Source of the DNA: Bromus sterilis
Lineage: Eukaryota > Streptophyta > Magnoliopsida > Poales > Poaceae
DNA: 64,000 nucleotides
Direction of reading: 5' to 3'
NCBI GenBank assembly: GCA_950022295.1
Contig: OX465600.1
Span: forward strand, 202,211,782-202,275,781
Part shown: one piece after another, positions 11,580 through 22,684 of the stretch
How the letters are laid out: each line of letters opens with the position of its first letter
Position numbering within the stretch: the stretch's first letter is position 1
Translations under genes and position numbers: made by a program
The notes under the pieces: generated by a model
What the model saw: only the letters and a program-made list of their open reading frames with translations
The model's database searches: none
Told to the model about the DNA's origin: nothing

Positions 11580-14035
11580 GTGTTCTTGAGTTTTCTTGCA
11601 TGCTTTCCGTTATATTTTGTTGCTTTGGCCAAAGTATTTTATAACTCCAAAAGGGAGCGTTGTGCTCGATAGTAGGTTCATGCCTCCTTGCGTCTGCGCT
11701 TGAGTGATAGAAACTTGCAAGACGGGGGATGTGTTGTTGCTAATAAGGGAAAAACAGTACGATTGTGGCTATTTTTATAACAAGTGTTGCTTACATTATG
11801 CATTGAGTTTGTAGTATTTGTATGTTTCTTTGAGTTTTCGGCTTTGGGTTTTTTCTCGCAACTTAATACCAGCGAGATGTTTTAGATTAGATATCTGAAG
11901 GTGGATATTTACTAGTAGATACTCTGGATAGGGATCTACTTGCTTTGGTCTAATGTCTACAAGATTGAACCTTGCATTCTTTGCTAGCATAATTAGCATT
12001 GCGGTGTGTTTATAATTCTGACAATTGCACACCTGTAATTTGTTCACCCAGATATGTTTTTATCGTCTTGTGATAGAGAGACATCACAGTGAAGGTCGTG
12101 GTACCCCCGTCCATATTCCTGTTGGGGCTTCGGTATAGAAAACAATAAAAAAATAGCTATGCGACCCAAACCCAAGGGCCTATGCTATGATGATGTAAGT
12201 AACGGAAGGAAATCAATAACATACCCATATGTAGTCCGTTAACTGGGAAACGTTCCCGTGTGAACGTGGTTGATGTAGTCGTACTCGTTGTTCCTCGATG
12301 CAGCGGAGATCCTCGCACGACTCCAGAAGCCACCCGGTCCTTGAAGACCGATGATGGGATTACGTCCCCGTTGGAACGTTGCCGATGAAGACATAGGAGA
12401 CATAACCTCGACGATGAAGGAGTACCGCACGTGCAACACCTAGTAGTCTCGCACGCATACGGTGGAAGCGACGTTCCCCCGGGCTCCGAACCAGACGAGC
12501 AGCAGAAGAAAGATGGATTTGGATCCCGATTCCAGCAGCACGATAGCGTGCGTATGGTGGAGAAATCCCCAACCTAGCACAAGCCCCAAACAATGGGAGC
12601 CCGATGAAGGAAGGAGAAGGAGGGAGAGAGTTGTCTCAAAAAAGAGATCAATTGGGATTAATTGGATGAAGGCACCACTCCTCTTCTTATATAGGATAAG
12701 GGGGAGGAGGGCCCTCCCTTGGCGCCAAGGCCCAAAGGGAGAGGCTCCCTCTCCACGTAATGGGCCATATATGGCCCATATACCCTTTTTATTCATAATT
12801 AATTATTTAAATCATATTTTTAATATTTAATTCTGTAATTAAATACTAAAACATATTTAAACAATATTTTGAACAATTCAAAATCTCCCGTATTTCTAGC
12901 CCCTTCCGGAACAATTACACCCTACGGTTTGGGATAACAACAGACATGATCGAGACACTCTCTGATTAATGACCATCAGGTGGGACCTTGTTACAGTCCT
13001 TGATGGGCCCTATGCTTCCATCGAATTAACTTCATCGTATGAACCGTTAACATTGAGTCTTGATCCCTTTGTCATTACGGTACTTTGTTTGTTCGAGGTT
13101 CGATCATCGGTATCCTATACCTAATTCATCCTCATTACTAACAAACATATTTACTCGTCATGTAATATTACAACCCCGTGACCTAGTCATACGTTTTCAA
13201 ACTTTATGATGTAATATCATCGAGTGGGCCCAGAGTACCTATTCGTCACTCGGATGGACAAATCTCGCTCTGATGCATACTCCCGAACATATCCCCTTTG
13301 GAGTACCCAATATGCATGTTACCCTATTACCATGTAATGGTTGATACAATCAAAGCATCCTCCGGAGATAGCACTTACATATGATCTTTACGGTCTAAGG
13401 ATTGAGTTACTACGTTATTGAGTTATCGCAATGTTGAACCATGTGACTGGATAACATCGCAATACTTTGGTTGGGTGTGCGTCCATCACATCATTCTCCT
13501 AATGATATGCCTTCATGGTCAATGGACGTATGTGTCTCCATGATCAGGAAACCTTGATCATCAATTGCACAATGAACTAGTATACTAGAGTTAACTAGGG
13601 GCCTGGTTCCTTATATACTAAACATGTATTAATGTTTTCGCTTAATACAGTTATAGCATAGTATAAAACTTATTATGAACTAATGAAATATGCTAATAAA
13701 CATAACTTGCTATTTGCCTCTAGGGCATATTTCCAACAATTCCATCATTGTTTAAAACACTGAAATTTATTTCTTTTCCTTTACTTTTGTTGTTCCAACC
13801 ACACTATACGTTTAACCTTCCGTAAACAGCAAGACAGGAAGATTGACAACCTTCCTGGCTCGTTGGGAGCGAGTGTATTTGTGTTCTTGTGTGCAGGTTC
13901 GTGTTTAGCTATAAGTCGGTCAGTTGAATACCTCCTTGAAGATGTTGAACCCTACTTGAGACAAACCTTAGTATTTTCATCGAGGGAAATTTACTGTTTC
14001 CTGCATTACCACCTTCCACTTGGGGTTACTCAACG
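11580..14035 (+). repeat. Diverged direct repeat, copy B, split by a solo LTR
   Basis: This is the second copy of the unit at 9984-10860, present as 11580-12119 and 13744-14035. The missing middle is exactly the copia solo LTR with its duplicated target. The shared end (CACTTGGGGTTACTCAACG) is at about 14005-14025. No coding function is seen. Confidence 0.55.
12120..13738 (-). mobile_element. Copia solo LTR of the BARE/WIS/Angela type
   Basis: On the minus strand it starts TGTTGGAAATATGCCCTAGA, the familiar beginning of Triticeae BARE-1/WIS/Angela LTRs, and ends CCCCAACA. A perfect 5-bp target duplication ATTCC flanks it (12115-12119 and 13739-13743). At 1619 bp it fits the usual LTR length for this group. 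No internal domain is present, so unequal or intra-element recombination between two LTRs has removed it. Confidence 0.92.
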
Positions 14036-14503
14036 TGCATGCGTGATCCACTTTCCATCATTCATCGTTGGATTGGCCGTGGCCATGGCGTCGAGAGTGA
14101 TGACAATAGAGAGGAATACGATGGAGGGGTTGGATGAGGGTCTTTACTAGGGCATCAGTGGCGCTCATTGAAGGAAGAAGAGAGGAGAGAGGTACACGAT
14201 GGGGTACGGGGCTGGGATGGGTCGCCTAGGACGGTCCAAGTGCATTGTGCACCTTTTTATATTTATTTATTGCTTCAGTCAACTTTTAAAATTTGAGCAA
14301 CGAAATTAGGTCTAAACCTTCTAAATTTTCCTTGCTTTCAAGGATTTATACCAAGGCCAAGTGAAATATTGCTAAGACTTGTATAGTTTATATTTTTACC
14401 TCCAAAAATGTAAAGTCACTTTGGATGGAAATATAAGTTTGAACCACAAGTATATTATTTTAATTACCAAAATTAGTAGAAATTTTATGGTAGCTTTCTA
14501 AAA
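14036..14503. other. No gene recognised
   Basis: The sequence is mixed, with a GC-rich patch at 14070-14250 and AT-rich remainder. No element ends or supported coding frame are seen. Confidence 0.4.
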
Positions 14504-15352
14504 TTGGATGAGACCCCGCGCCTTTCTACGGGAACTATTAAGAAATAATTTTATGTTTTAAAACATGAGAAGATTTATGAAACATAATATAATTAATTAT
14601 AAAGTGATTTAAAAAAATATTGTGTAGAGTAAAAATCTAATTTTTTGATGAAAAATTCAAAAATGAGTGTGAATTTCGTTTTGTTAATTTATTACCTTGA
14701 CAATATATCGACGAGATGATATGAGACGAAAATAGCGTTGAGTAAAGACAGGGAACATCTCCACCCTTTGCTAAAGCTAAAACAATGATAACCACTACAG
14801 ATGTGCATCATAAAAAATAACTCATAACTTGATTTTCTATTAAAAACCTCTTATAAATCGTGAGGTTGAATGCATACAAAAGTTATTATTTATTTGTGGG
14901 TACGTACAAGTTTTCAAGAGATTTTCCGCATGTGAAAGCCCCACGAATTAATATTTCTTTAATAACCCATTTAATTTCTTTTAAGGTTTAATTTTTTTGC
15001 GGAGTTTTTTCCATCCAAAAATCATAAATGAAATTTAGGGAGACATCCCACATATATATCTTTTATAAATCAAAACCCCACTAAGATGCATTTAAGATGT
15101 CTATCTCAACATGCAAACTATCCACATCATCCACTATTATATTCATTGATTTGTCTATGTCATCCACTAACAAAACTCAACTAACATGCATTTGTGGTAT
15201 CTATCTCAACATGCAAGTTATCCACATCACCCACTATTGTAGTCAAAAATTTATCTATGTCATCCGCTTTCATTTACATGCAGCTTATACTCTTTTAATT
15301 TACATTGTAGAGTTTTTATAGAAATTTCCGCTGCAATGCACCGGGTATTCTT
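14504..15352. repeat. AT-rich element with degenerate inverted ends
   Basis: The left end (ACCCCGCGCCTTTCTACGGG near 14512) and the reverse complement of the right end (TACCCGGTGCATTGCAGCGG near 15325-15345) are similar and belong to the same motif class as CCCGTGCGTTGCAACGGG near 60553. The body is AT-rich and non-coding. Internal duplicated stretches (ATCTCAACATGCAA at 15101 and 15201) are visible. The superfamily is uncertain. Confidence 0.4.
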
Positions 15353-15539
15353 CTAGTATCAAATAATTTTTGGTAAGTTTTTTAGAGGTTTTGAAGGACA
15401 TATTTAGTGCATGGTTATCTTTGTGAATTTTGAGCATTTTTACGAGGATTGTGAGTATCCTTATTTTTATATTAAACAAATGATGCTTATTAGATAACTA
15501 TGATACACAATCAATTCCTAAGTATTATTAGTGTGACGT

Positions 15540-16040
15540 GGGTAGATCACGCCAAATCCCATGATGAGGTACCTTAGGTTTCGTAGAGGAGGAGGAAGAT
15601 GGCGCGCTGGTAGATTCGTACGGCTAACAAGCAACACGGGAGGCGCGATTTACAGGGCTGCAGGCCCCCGGAGGGAAAACTCTACATGCTTCTTGTCTGA
15701 TCTTGAATTGATGATGGTGTTATAGGGGGGTCCCCGGCGAGACGCGGTCTCGCTAGGGTTTGGTGGAGACGTGTTGTCTCTAATTGGTTGTTGAGTTGTG
15801 TGTCTAATTGTTTGTGTACCCCTTGGGGTGCCTCTACCTAGCTTTATATAGATAGCCAGGTGGGGTTTACATGAGTCCTAGTTGACTATGAATTGGAGTC
15901 CTTGTCTTGCGCATCAAGTCTTCGAGTTGGGTTTCATAAAGGCTTCTGGTGGGCTGCCGATCTTGACACGCATCGGGTATCCTCATTGTGGCGACCCATG
16001 GGGTATCCCCTCGTCATAGTGATAAGGGGAGAATACATTA
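15540..16040 (-). repeat. LTR-like fragment, minus strand
   Basis: On the minus strand this has a TATA-like box (CTATCTATATAAAGC), then about 150 bp later CATCATCAATTCAAGATCAG, the layout of an LTR promoter and R region. It is homologous, in opposite orientation, to 45180-45620. No element termini or coding frame are seen. Confidence 0.5.
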
Positions 16041-17193
16041 GTCCTTTAGTGGTGCTAAACTTTAGCTCGAATCATCAAGCGAAAGGAGAGAGTGTGGACT
16101 TCGTCATGAGTGGTTTTAGTTTTATAAAATTATCAAACATTTTCCTACATATATTGATTTTTTTTGTGTGAAATATTTTGGTTTTAGGAAAAGATTTTAT
16201 TATTATATATTTTGCTATTTTGTAAACACTCATTTAAGGCAATAATAAATTACATTAAATTGTTTTAGTATTTTATAAATACCAAAAATGGTTTTAGAAC
16301 ATACAAATTTTCAAATGAGACATGTTAAAATATTTCCCTATATAAATGTGGAGAAGTTATATCATCTCCTCTCATTTAATAATTATTTAAATTTTCAAAA
16401 ATCCAAACGAACTCTTTAGTGAAATACGTATCCACAATATTCAGCAAAATCATTTTATACCCACTTTTTTAATTTAAATATGATCAAAATATTTCAAAGA
16501 ATTCTAAAAGAATGAAAATCTTTGTGAGTTTAAATAAATTCGTCCCAACCAAGAATTGTATTTGGTCGGTACTTATATTGATCCTACTCTCATGACATGG
16601 TTTACAAAAGTTTAAATAAGTACTCGAAAAGTTTACAATCCTTCTGAAACACGAATTAAAGTCAAAACAACAACATCTATTTATCTATTATTTGTTAACA
16701 TTCCCAAAGTTGTAACAATTAGGGATGTTGCAACCATGTATCCGTGGTACTTTTATTTTGATTGTCCTGAACAAAAGATAAAGCATTTTTCACTAGTGGA
16801 ACATGAAACTGAGTACTTCTAAACTTTCCCCTTCGTCTGCTCTATAATGGATTCGTTTTGATTTATGGAATCTATTAAAAGTTGCTCATATGTCCATAGA
16901 TAATGATGCAACACAAACATTGAGACCCACATGATAAACCTTTAGTTTCAGAGCTTTATGACACCTAAGAATTTAAGAAAGCGGGCCTCTCAAACCCTGC
17001 CTCACGTGAACATGTGAGGGTAAACGGACAACCAAATTTTTAAGAATTAAAATTTTGTGGATGGATTCTTTCCGGACGATGACTACTTCCAGGACAACTT
17101 ATTCCTCTATCACATGTCGAAACCTAATGCGTTTGCCTCCACTAAACATATTTTGATCCTCCATACCGTACATGCTCTTATTTGGTTCATTAG
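16041..17193. other. Target DNA of the young gypsy insertion, no gene recognised
   Basis: The segment is AT-rich to 16700, then more mixed. A short stretch near 17055-17160 has a coding-like look on the plus strand, but without a start codon, an ORF of useful length or a recognised domain. Confidence 0.4.
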
Positions 17194-18095
17194 GAATCTG
17201 TAACAGCCCACATGTAATAAGCTGCAAACACCATGTAATTTACTTTCTCTGCTGGAGTTGTATTTTCTCATGATGGATGTTGATGACATTTCATGTGATG
17301 ATCTTGAATGACATTGGGATTGGAGCCAATATGGTTGTTGATCAGGGGTGTTCTATGTGGTGCTTTCGCTTTGATGTTAGAATTGTTCTGACCACATAGC
17401 TTTCTTCCTCAACCTCAAGTTTGGCATAGCCACCTCATAGGCCTTGGCCATGATTTTCAAGTTGTCAAACTCCTATTACAACATTCAAAAACAAGGGCCC
17501 TAGTTCAAAGTGCTTTGAATATTAAAAAAGGGCCACATTTTTGTTGTTGCCAAAAATTGGTCAAACCAATTTTGTTAAATCTAGAAAAATGCAAGGTTTA
17601 GAGATTTCAACTCCTTGGGAGTTTGTGCCTTGTCATTTCTTCTTGAAAATTCCCCAAATACCATTTTCATTGGAATTTGGTACTGTTTGGAATTTGGGAA
17701 TTTTTCTCTGCTTGCAAAAATGGTGCAACCATTTTTTTGTGGTCAGGGGTTTTGCAAGAGGTTTTTAAAAATTAGTGGCATGATTTTTAAAAGTCTCTTC
17801 TTTTTCTTTTCTTTTTCTTCTTTCTCTGTTGGGTTTTCTTTTCCAGAAAGGGCCTTTACCTTTTCCTTTTCTCTTCTAGCCATCAGGCCCAGCCCACCTG
17901 GGCCATCCCGAGCGAGTCCAGCCTGCGTAGACAGCCAGCTCCCCGCGCTTGGACTCTTCTGCCCGCTGACGCGTGGGTCCCTCTTGTCAGTGGCTGCTTT
18001 TCGTCCTCCTCGCCTTTCCCCTTCGCCGTGGACGGACGCGAGGACGGCGAGCAGGGGAGGTGGAGCCCCCTAGCCAGCCCCTCTGCTCCTCCCCC

Positions 18096-18102
18096 TTTAT
18101 AG
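18096..18102 (+). promoter_or_regulatory. TATA-like box of the LTR promoter
   Basis: TTTATAG sits in a C-rich context followed by GC-rich leader sequence. The ATG at 18173 lies about 75 bp downstream, a normal promoter and 5'-UTR spacing. L1 has a matching CCCTTTAT near 588. The same box is at 28004-28010 in the 3' LTR. This would put the transcription start about 930 bp into the LTR. Confidence 0.45.
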
Positions 18103-18172
18103 CTAGGGCTCCCGTGCGATGAACCCTAGCCAGCCCTCTTCCCCCTCTCCCTGCGTCTCCGCCGCCGCCGCC

Positions 18173-21100
18173 ATGAACGTCCTCTGCTGCCGCGCCGGTG
18201 AGCAAAAATTTCGTCGCCGTCATTTGATGCCGTCGACAGTACGCTCGCGTGCGTGCTCATGAACCTCGCCGTGTTCCATTTTTTTGTGCGCAGCAACCCG
18301 CTAGGAGGAGTCCGGGCCACCCGCGACGTGGAGCTCCGCCACGGCCCCTTTCTTCTCCGGCGACGTCCTCCTGCTCGACGTGCTTCCGCGCCTCGGCGTC
18401 TTCACCAGCAAGCCCTAGGTGAGCCTTGGGGACTCAGCGTGTCGCCGTAGGAGCACGGGATCGTCTTCTCCGCGTAGTCAGTAGGTTCCTTCCACGTGTC
18501 GCTCGTCGCCGGCCGGTTGCAGTGCACGCCGCGCTCCGGACGCGCCAGTGACGTCCCTGCGCGCGCTCTGGCAAGTGCGAGAGCACGCCTGTGGCTCGCA
18601 AGCGTGCGCCTTTAGCTTGTTTGCATCGCGGGCAACGCAAGTCTGAAGATTTGTGCTTTGTCAGTCCGTCGCCGCCGCGATCTTCAGAGCAAGATGCCGT
18701 CGCCATCGTTCGTCTTGTAGCTAGGTCTGGTGCTCAGCGGCGTGAAGGGAGGTGCCAGGTCCCGGTTGGTCACCGGATCTTGGCCGGAGTCGCCGCGTAG
18801 CCGATGCTAGGTTCGCCGGAAGTCGAGCGCGTGCGTCTGTCCAACTGAAGCAGTTTCAGAGCTCGCCGCCGTGCTGTTTCGTTGAGGAATCCGGCAAGCA
18901 GAGGAGGTTGGAGGTCGCCGTCGTGTGCACAACCATGGAGGAGTGTCCCCTCTTTGTTTTGCCCTGGCTAGCTTGTGCAGGGGTGGCCTGAACGTGACGC
19001 TGGGGTCGCCTGAAGCCGCCGCCGTCGTCGGGATCGGAGGAGCCCCCCTCTGTTCTTCAGTGTCGCGCCAGTGCAGTTGATTCAGAGAAGAGCGGGGCGG
19101 GCCTGAGTGCTGGGCCGTGGAGAGGAGTGTGGTTGGGCCTGGTCCGCGTGACCACGGCCTTTTTCTTTTTCTCTGTTTTTCCCGAGCTGCGTAGTGGGCT
19201 CGGTTCGCTGGGCCGAGGAGAGAGAGATGGGCCCCGAGCGCCCAAGACTGGCCTATGTGGCCAAGTCCCTCTGTTTTCCTTTTTTTTTAATTCTTTTTCT
19301 TTTCTGTTTTATTTCAAATTTGAATTTGAATTCAAATTCAAATCTGATTTTGACCAACTTGTCAAACAGGGGCATCCCATATATGTTTTTTGGGTACTTT
19401 GAGCTACTGAACAAAGTGGTGATATTCATTTTTGCAATTGGCCCCTCTATTAAATGAAGTTTGGTTAAATTTGCAATAAGCCCCCTGTTTAAAATCCTGT
19501 TTTTCTCAAGTTGGGTCCAAATTCAAAATGGGCCATACCATTTATGGAATTTGGGTATTTTTGTGCAAGGAATTGCATGGTGATGCTGATTTCATCATCT
19601 GAATCTTTTTCAAAATTCATGTGGTGCAATTCTGCACTCAGCCCCCTAAACTTCAGTTGAATTTGCAATTGCCTTTGCAAATTCAAATGGAGACATATCA
19701 TATATGTTTTTGGGGTGCTTTTCTGCAAGGATTTCAGCAGTGATGTTATCATGATGTGTTGTGCAACTTTTGAGGCAAGGTGTGATCACCTGGTTCAGAA
19801 GTTTTCAGATCTGTCTGTTTGCAGCATTTCAACTTCAGTGCATTTGAAATGTTGCTCATCTGATCTTTTCTAGTCTGTTCCAAGTCATCTTTTTCTTCAA
19901 GTCAGCCCCTAACATATTGTCATATGCTATGTGGCTGGCCTCCATCTTCTGTTGCTCCTTCCTGTATGTCAATTTCACCGACACTACTCCGTCTCCGGAA
20001 TCATTGTTTTACTTTCATGTTATTTAAATTCTTACAATGCTTTGTTGATCATATCATGTTATTTACACCTAAATCAAGGCTTAGACCAAAGCCATTACAA
20101 TGTAAATAAAATGCATATGAAAGTGATGACTTGTCGTCATCACCTTCATCTAAATTTGACTAGACAGGGTCATACCATGTAAATAAAACTTGAACATGCC
20201 ATCCTTGTTTGAGTTTGCTCAGTTGCTTACTTGTGTGTTGTTCCTTGCCGGTATCTTTACGGTAGCACCCGAGACTGACGAGGAGACTTACGTGGAGCTG
20301 TCCGACACCGAGCCCGAGAGTACCGTGGGTGCTGCTTCGACTACCTTACCAGGCAAGGGGGAGATCTGTGTCATTACTTTATAACTTTCTTCTCATGCCT
20401 AGCTGTAGATCTAGAACATTATTGCTTGATCCTATCTACCTTATATGCCATGTTTTAAACCCATACAACCATGATCCCCACATCCCATCAAACCATTGTA
20501 CTGCTAGGTTACCGCTGCTCGGCCATTGCTTAGTATGGATAGAAAACTTGCTGCTTACCCTATGTGTTTATGGTTGGGATACCATGCTTAAAATAAGTTG
20601 GTTGATATTTATTATTGTTAAATGATGTTAATTTATATTCGACGAAAGGTGGAAGGCTGGACTATTCCCGTCTGGTGTTTTGTTCCATTTGAGTCACCTA
20701 GGACCCGAGTTCCGGGTATTGTGTTTCTTGACGAGCGTGCCTAATCGTGTGTGGGGTTTTATGGGGCCCCCTTGTCTTACCTACCTAGCTTCGTACAATT
20801 CTAGTGGTGGCCCGAGCGGATTTACATTTGCAACTGCGTGTGTGTTGGTAGGTACCCCAACTGTTTTCGAAACAACCCGGGCCAGCGGAGACATGGTTTC
20901 TCTCGTTGGTCCACACTTGGCGAGCTAGGGGTCCCCTGAATATTCAGGTGTGACTTACCGACCTTAGCCAGACGGTAGAGACCGATTCGAGAGCGTGGCT
21001 AGCTTTTGAGTTGGGTGTCGACTCACCGGGGGCCACCCGGAGTTGTGCGTTGTTAGATAGAGGGACTGACGTTCCGGAGTTTCAGGCGCTTACCTAGCCA

Positions 21101-21640
21101 AGTGGAAACCGGGCGTACATGCGACGTCTATAATGGACAGTTGGTACACCCCTGCAGGGTAAATCTTTTCGAAAAGCCGTGTCCGCGGTTATGGACTACT
21201 TGAGACCTACTCCTTGTTCATAGAATAACATCAATGATAATCATACTATAAAAATTTGACAAACCGTGTGCGTGCCTTGGTTGTCTTTCTTCGTCCAGGG
21301 GGACCGAGAGAGAAACGAGGTTGTGTTATGTTTGCGTAAGTAGGTGGATAGCCGACCCATGACACGTTGTCAACGTAAATTCTTGGATCTCATCTTTATT
21401 CTGATAGAACGAGTAGCCACCATACATGCTAGTACGGCTGCAACCTGTCTATGTCTTTACCTTACCCGTAGCGTTAGTTGTTCCGTAATGACATGTTCTC
21501 ACCCCCGTTTACATTTCTGTCTTTACCGCTTTGCCTGATCGGCCGCTGCAGTGGACTACTACCTCGACCCCAGCACCGGACGTTACTTCGTGGAGGTGCC
21601 ACCGGAGGACGACGACGAGTACGAGTACCTTGACCAGTAG
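18173..21640 (+). CDS. Putative spliced acidic mini-gene inside the 5' LTR
   Basis: Proposed exons are 18173-18197 (ATG, 25 nt, donor GTGAGC), 20266-20352 (87 nt, acidic, with EETYVELSDTEPEST) and 21552-21640 (89 nt, DYYLDPSTG then an acidic tail, stop TAG at 21638). All junctions are phase 1 and the joined frame is open for 67 codons including the stop. The second intron (1199 nt) has a GC donor in strong context (CCAG|GCAAGG) and the acceptor TGATCGGCCGCTGCAG. Three other LTR families here share the plan. A further GC-rich exon (18294-18417, acceptor GTGCGCAG, donor CTAG|GTGAGC) may be an alternative leader exon, because including it closes the frame. No known family is recognised, and expression is unproven. 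Confidence 0.45.
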
Positions 21641-22002
21641 GATCTTATAGTTGGGTTCAGACGTTCCTGTGGGTGGATATTTATGTGTAGCCCTCTTTAG
21701 GGCAATTTGGATCTTGACCGTACTCGGTCCCAACTATGCTTCCGCTTGATGTATTGATGTATTGATGAGATGTACTCATGATGATGTTATATTATTAGAC
21801 AGTGGCGCTGTATGCCCTGTTCTATTTATCTTCTATATGTATTTCCTTTCTTGTAGAGTTATGCTTATATACCTGTTGTCGAGAACCCGGCAGCGACACG
21901 AGTGCGAGTGTCGTGCGCCGGTGGCGTTTGATGCGCTTCTAACTCCGACCGGGCGCGAAAGCGACTAGTTAGAGTTAGTACCGCATCAGGGGCCTTACAA
22001 CT

Positions 22003-22014
22003 TGGTATCAGAGC
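22003..22014 (+). other. Primer-binding site (initiator Met tRNA)
   Basis: TGGTATCAGAGC lies three bases after the 5' LTR end and is the standard plant sequence complementary to the 3' end of initiator methionine tRNA. It starts minus-strand DNA synthesis. Confidence 0.95.
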
Positions 22015-22684
22015 AGGACTGACTGTAGGACCCTTTACTGGCCGAAGTTGAGTCTAGAAACTATTTTGGTAGTTATATAGGAAAAATTTCGGAGAGTAGG
22101 ACCTCTTTCTGTTTTCTCCTTATCCCACCGTCCCACCCTTTTTCCGTGAGGAAGTGAAACGATGTTTTGTCTCTGCTACTTATCCCCTTTCAAAACAACC
22201 TAGGTTCTCGTTTACATGAGGCTCCGATTTTTCTATAATTTTTTCCTAGCGACGAGATGTGTTGGCGTCTTTGAGACCACTGAGCCGCCACTTGGGGTTG
22301 ACTGCTCTACCTCGCTTACGGCGTACCCCAGGTGAAACGTCCATATAGTATTGGCGGGCATCCTATGGTAATATGGATGTGGTGTCTTTCCCCTATGGAC
22401 GACCGTGATGGCGGGCCGCTCAGGGCAGATGTCTCATTGTTCAGGTTTCCAACCGCTCGTATATATTGTTGTGTGCTCGCTGGCAGATTATTATCTTGGA
22501 TTCGGATGATCTTGGTTTGGGAATTCCAGTAGAACCTAGTTATCGACTTTCCGGGTTAACCTTGGTGGAATTTCAGCCTTCGGCTTTCTCATACCTCGTG
22601 AGGAAGTTTTGTTGTCAATATTGCTTTAACTTCTGGTTACTTCAATGATTCGTTCATGTTCTCATAAGTGTTCCTGTATAAAGG
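22015..22684 (+). other. Untranslated leader between PBS and gag
   Basis: This 670-bp stretch has no recognised coding region. It would hold the RNA dimerisation and packaging signals of the element. I cannot point to a specific structure. Confidence 0.6.

Larger units (their letters stand above)
17199..21999 (+). repeat. 5' LTR of the young gypsy element
   Basis: It begins TGTAACAGCCCACATG and ends GGGGCCTTACA. At 4801 bp it is unusually long for a gypsy LTR. It holds a promoter-like region, a GC-rich leader and the proposed spliced acidic mini-gene. It is the same length as the 3' LTR. Confidence 0.97.

Noticed and set aside
1..21999. L1 (1-4419) as the 5' LTR of the element whose LTR lies at 17199
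   Set aside because: L1 is clearly diverged, has no primer-binding site after it, and the 17199 LTR has its own perfect partner at 27107 with a matching GAATC duplication.
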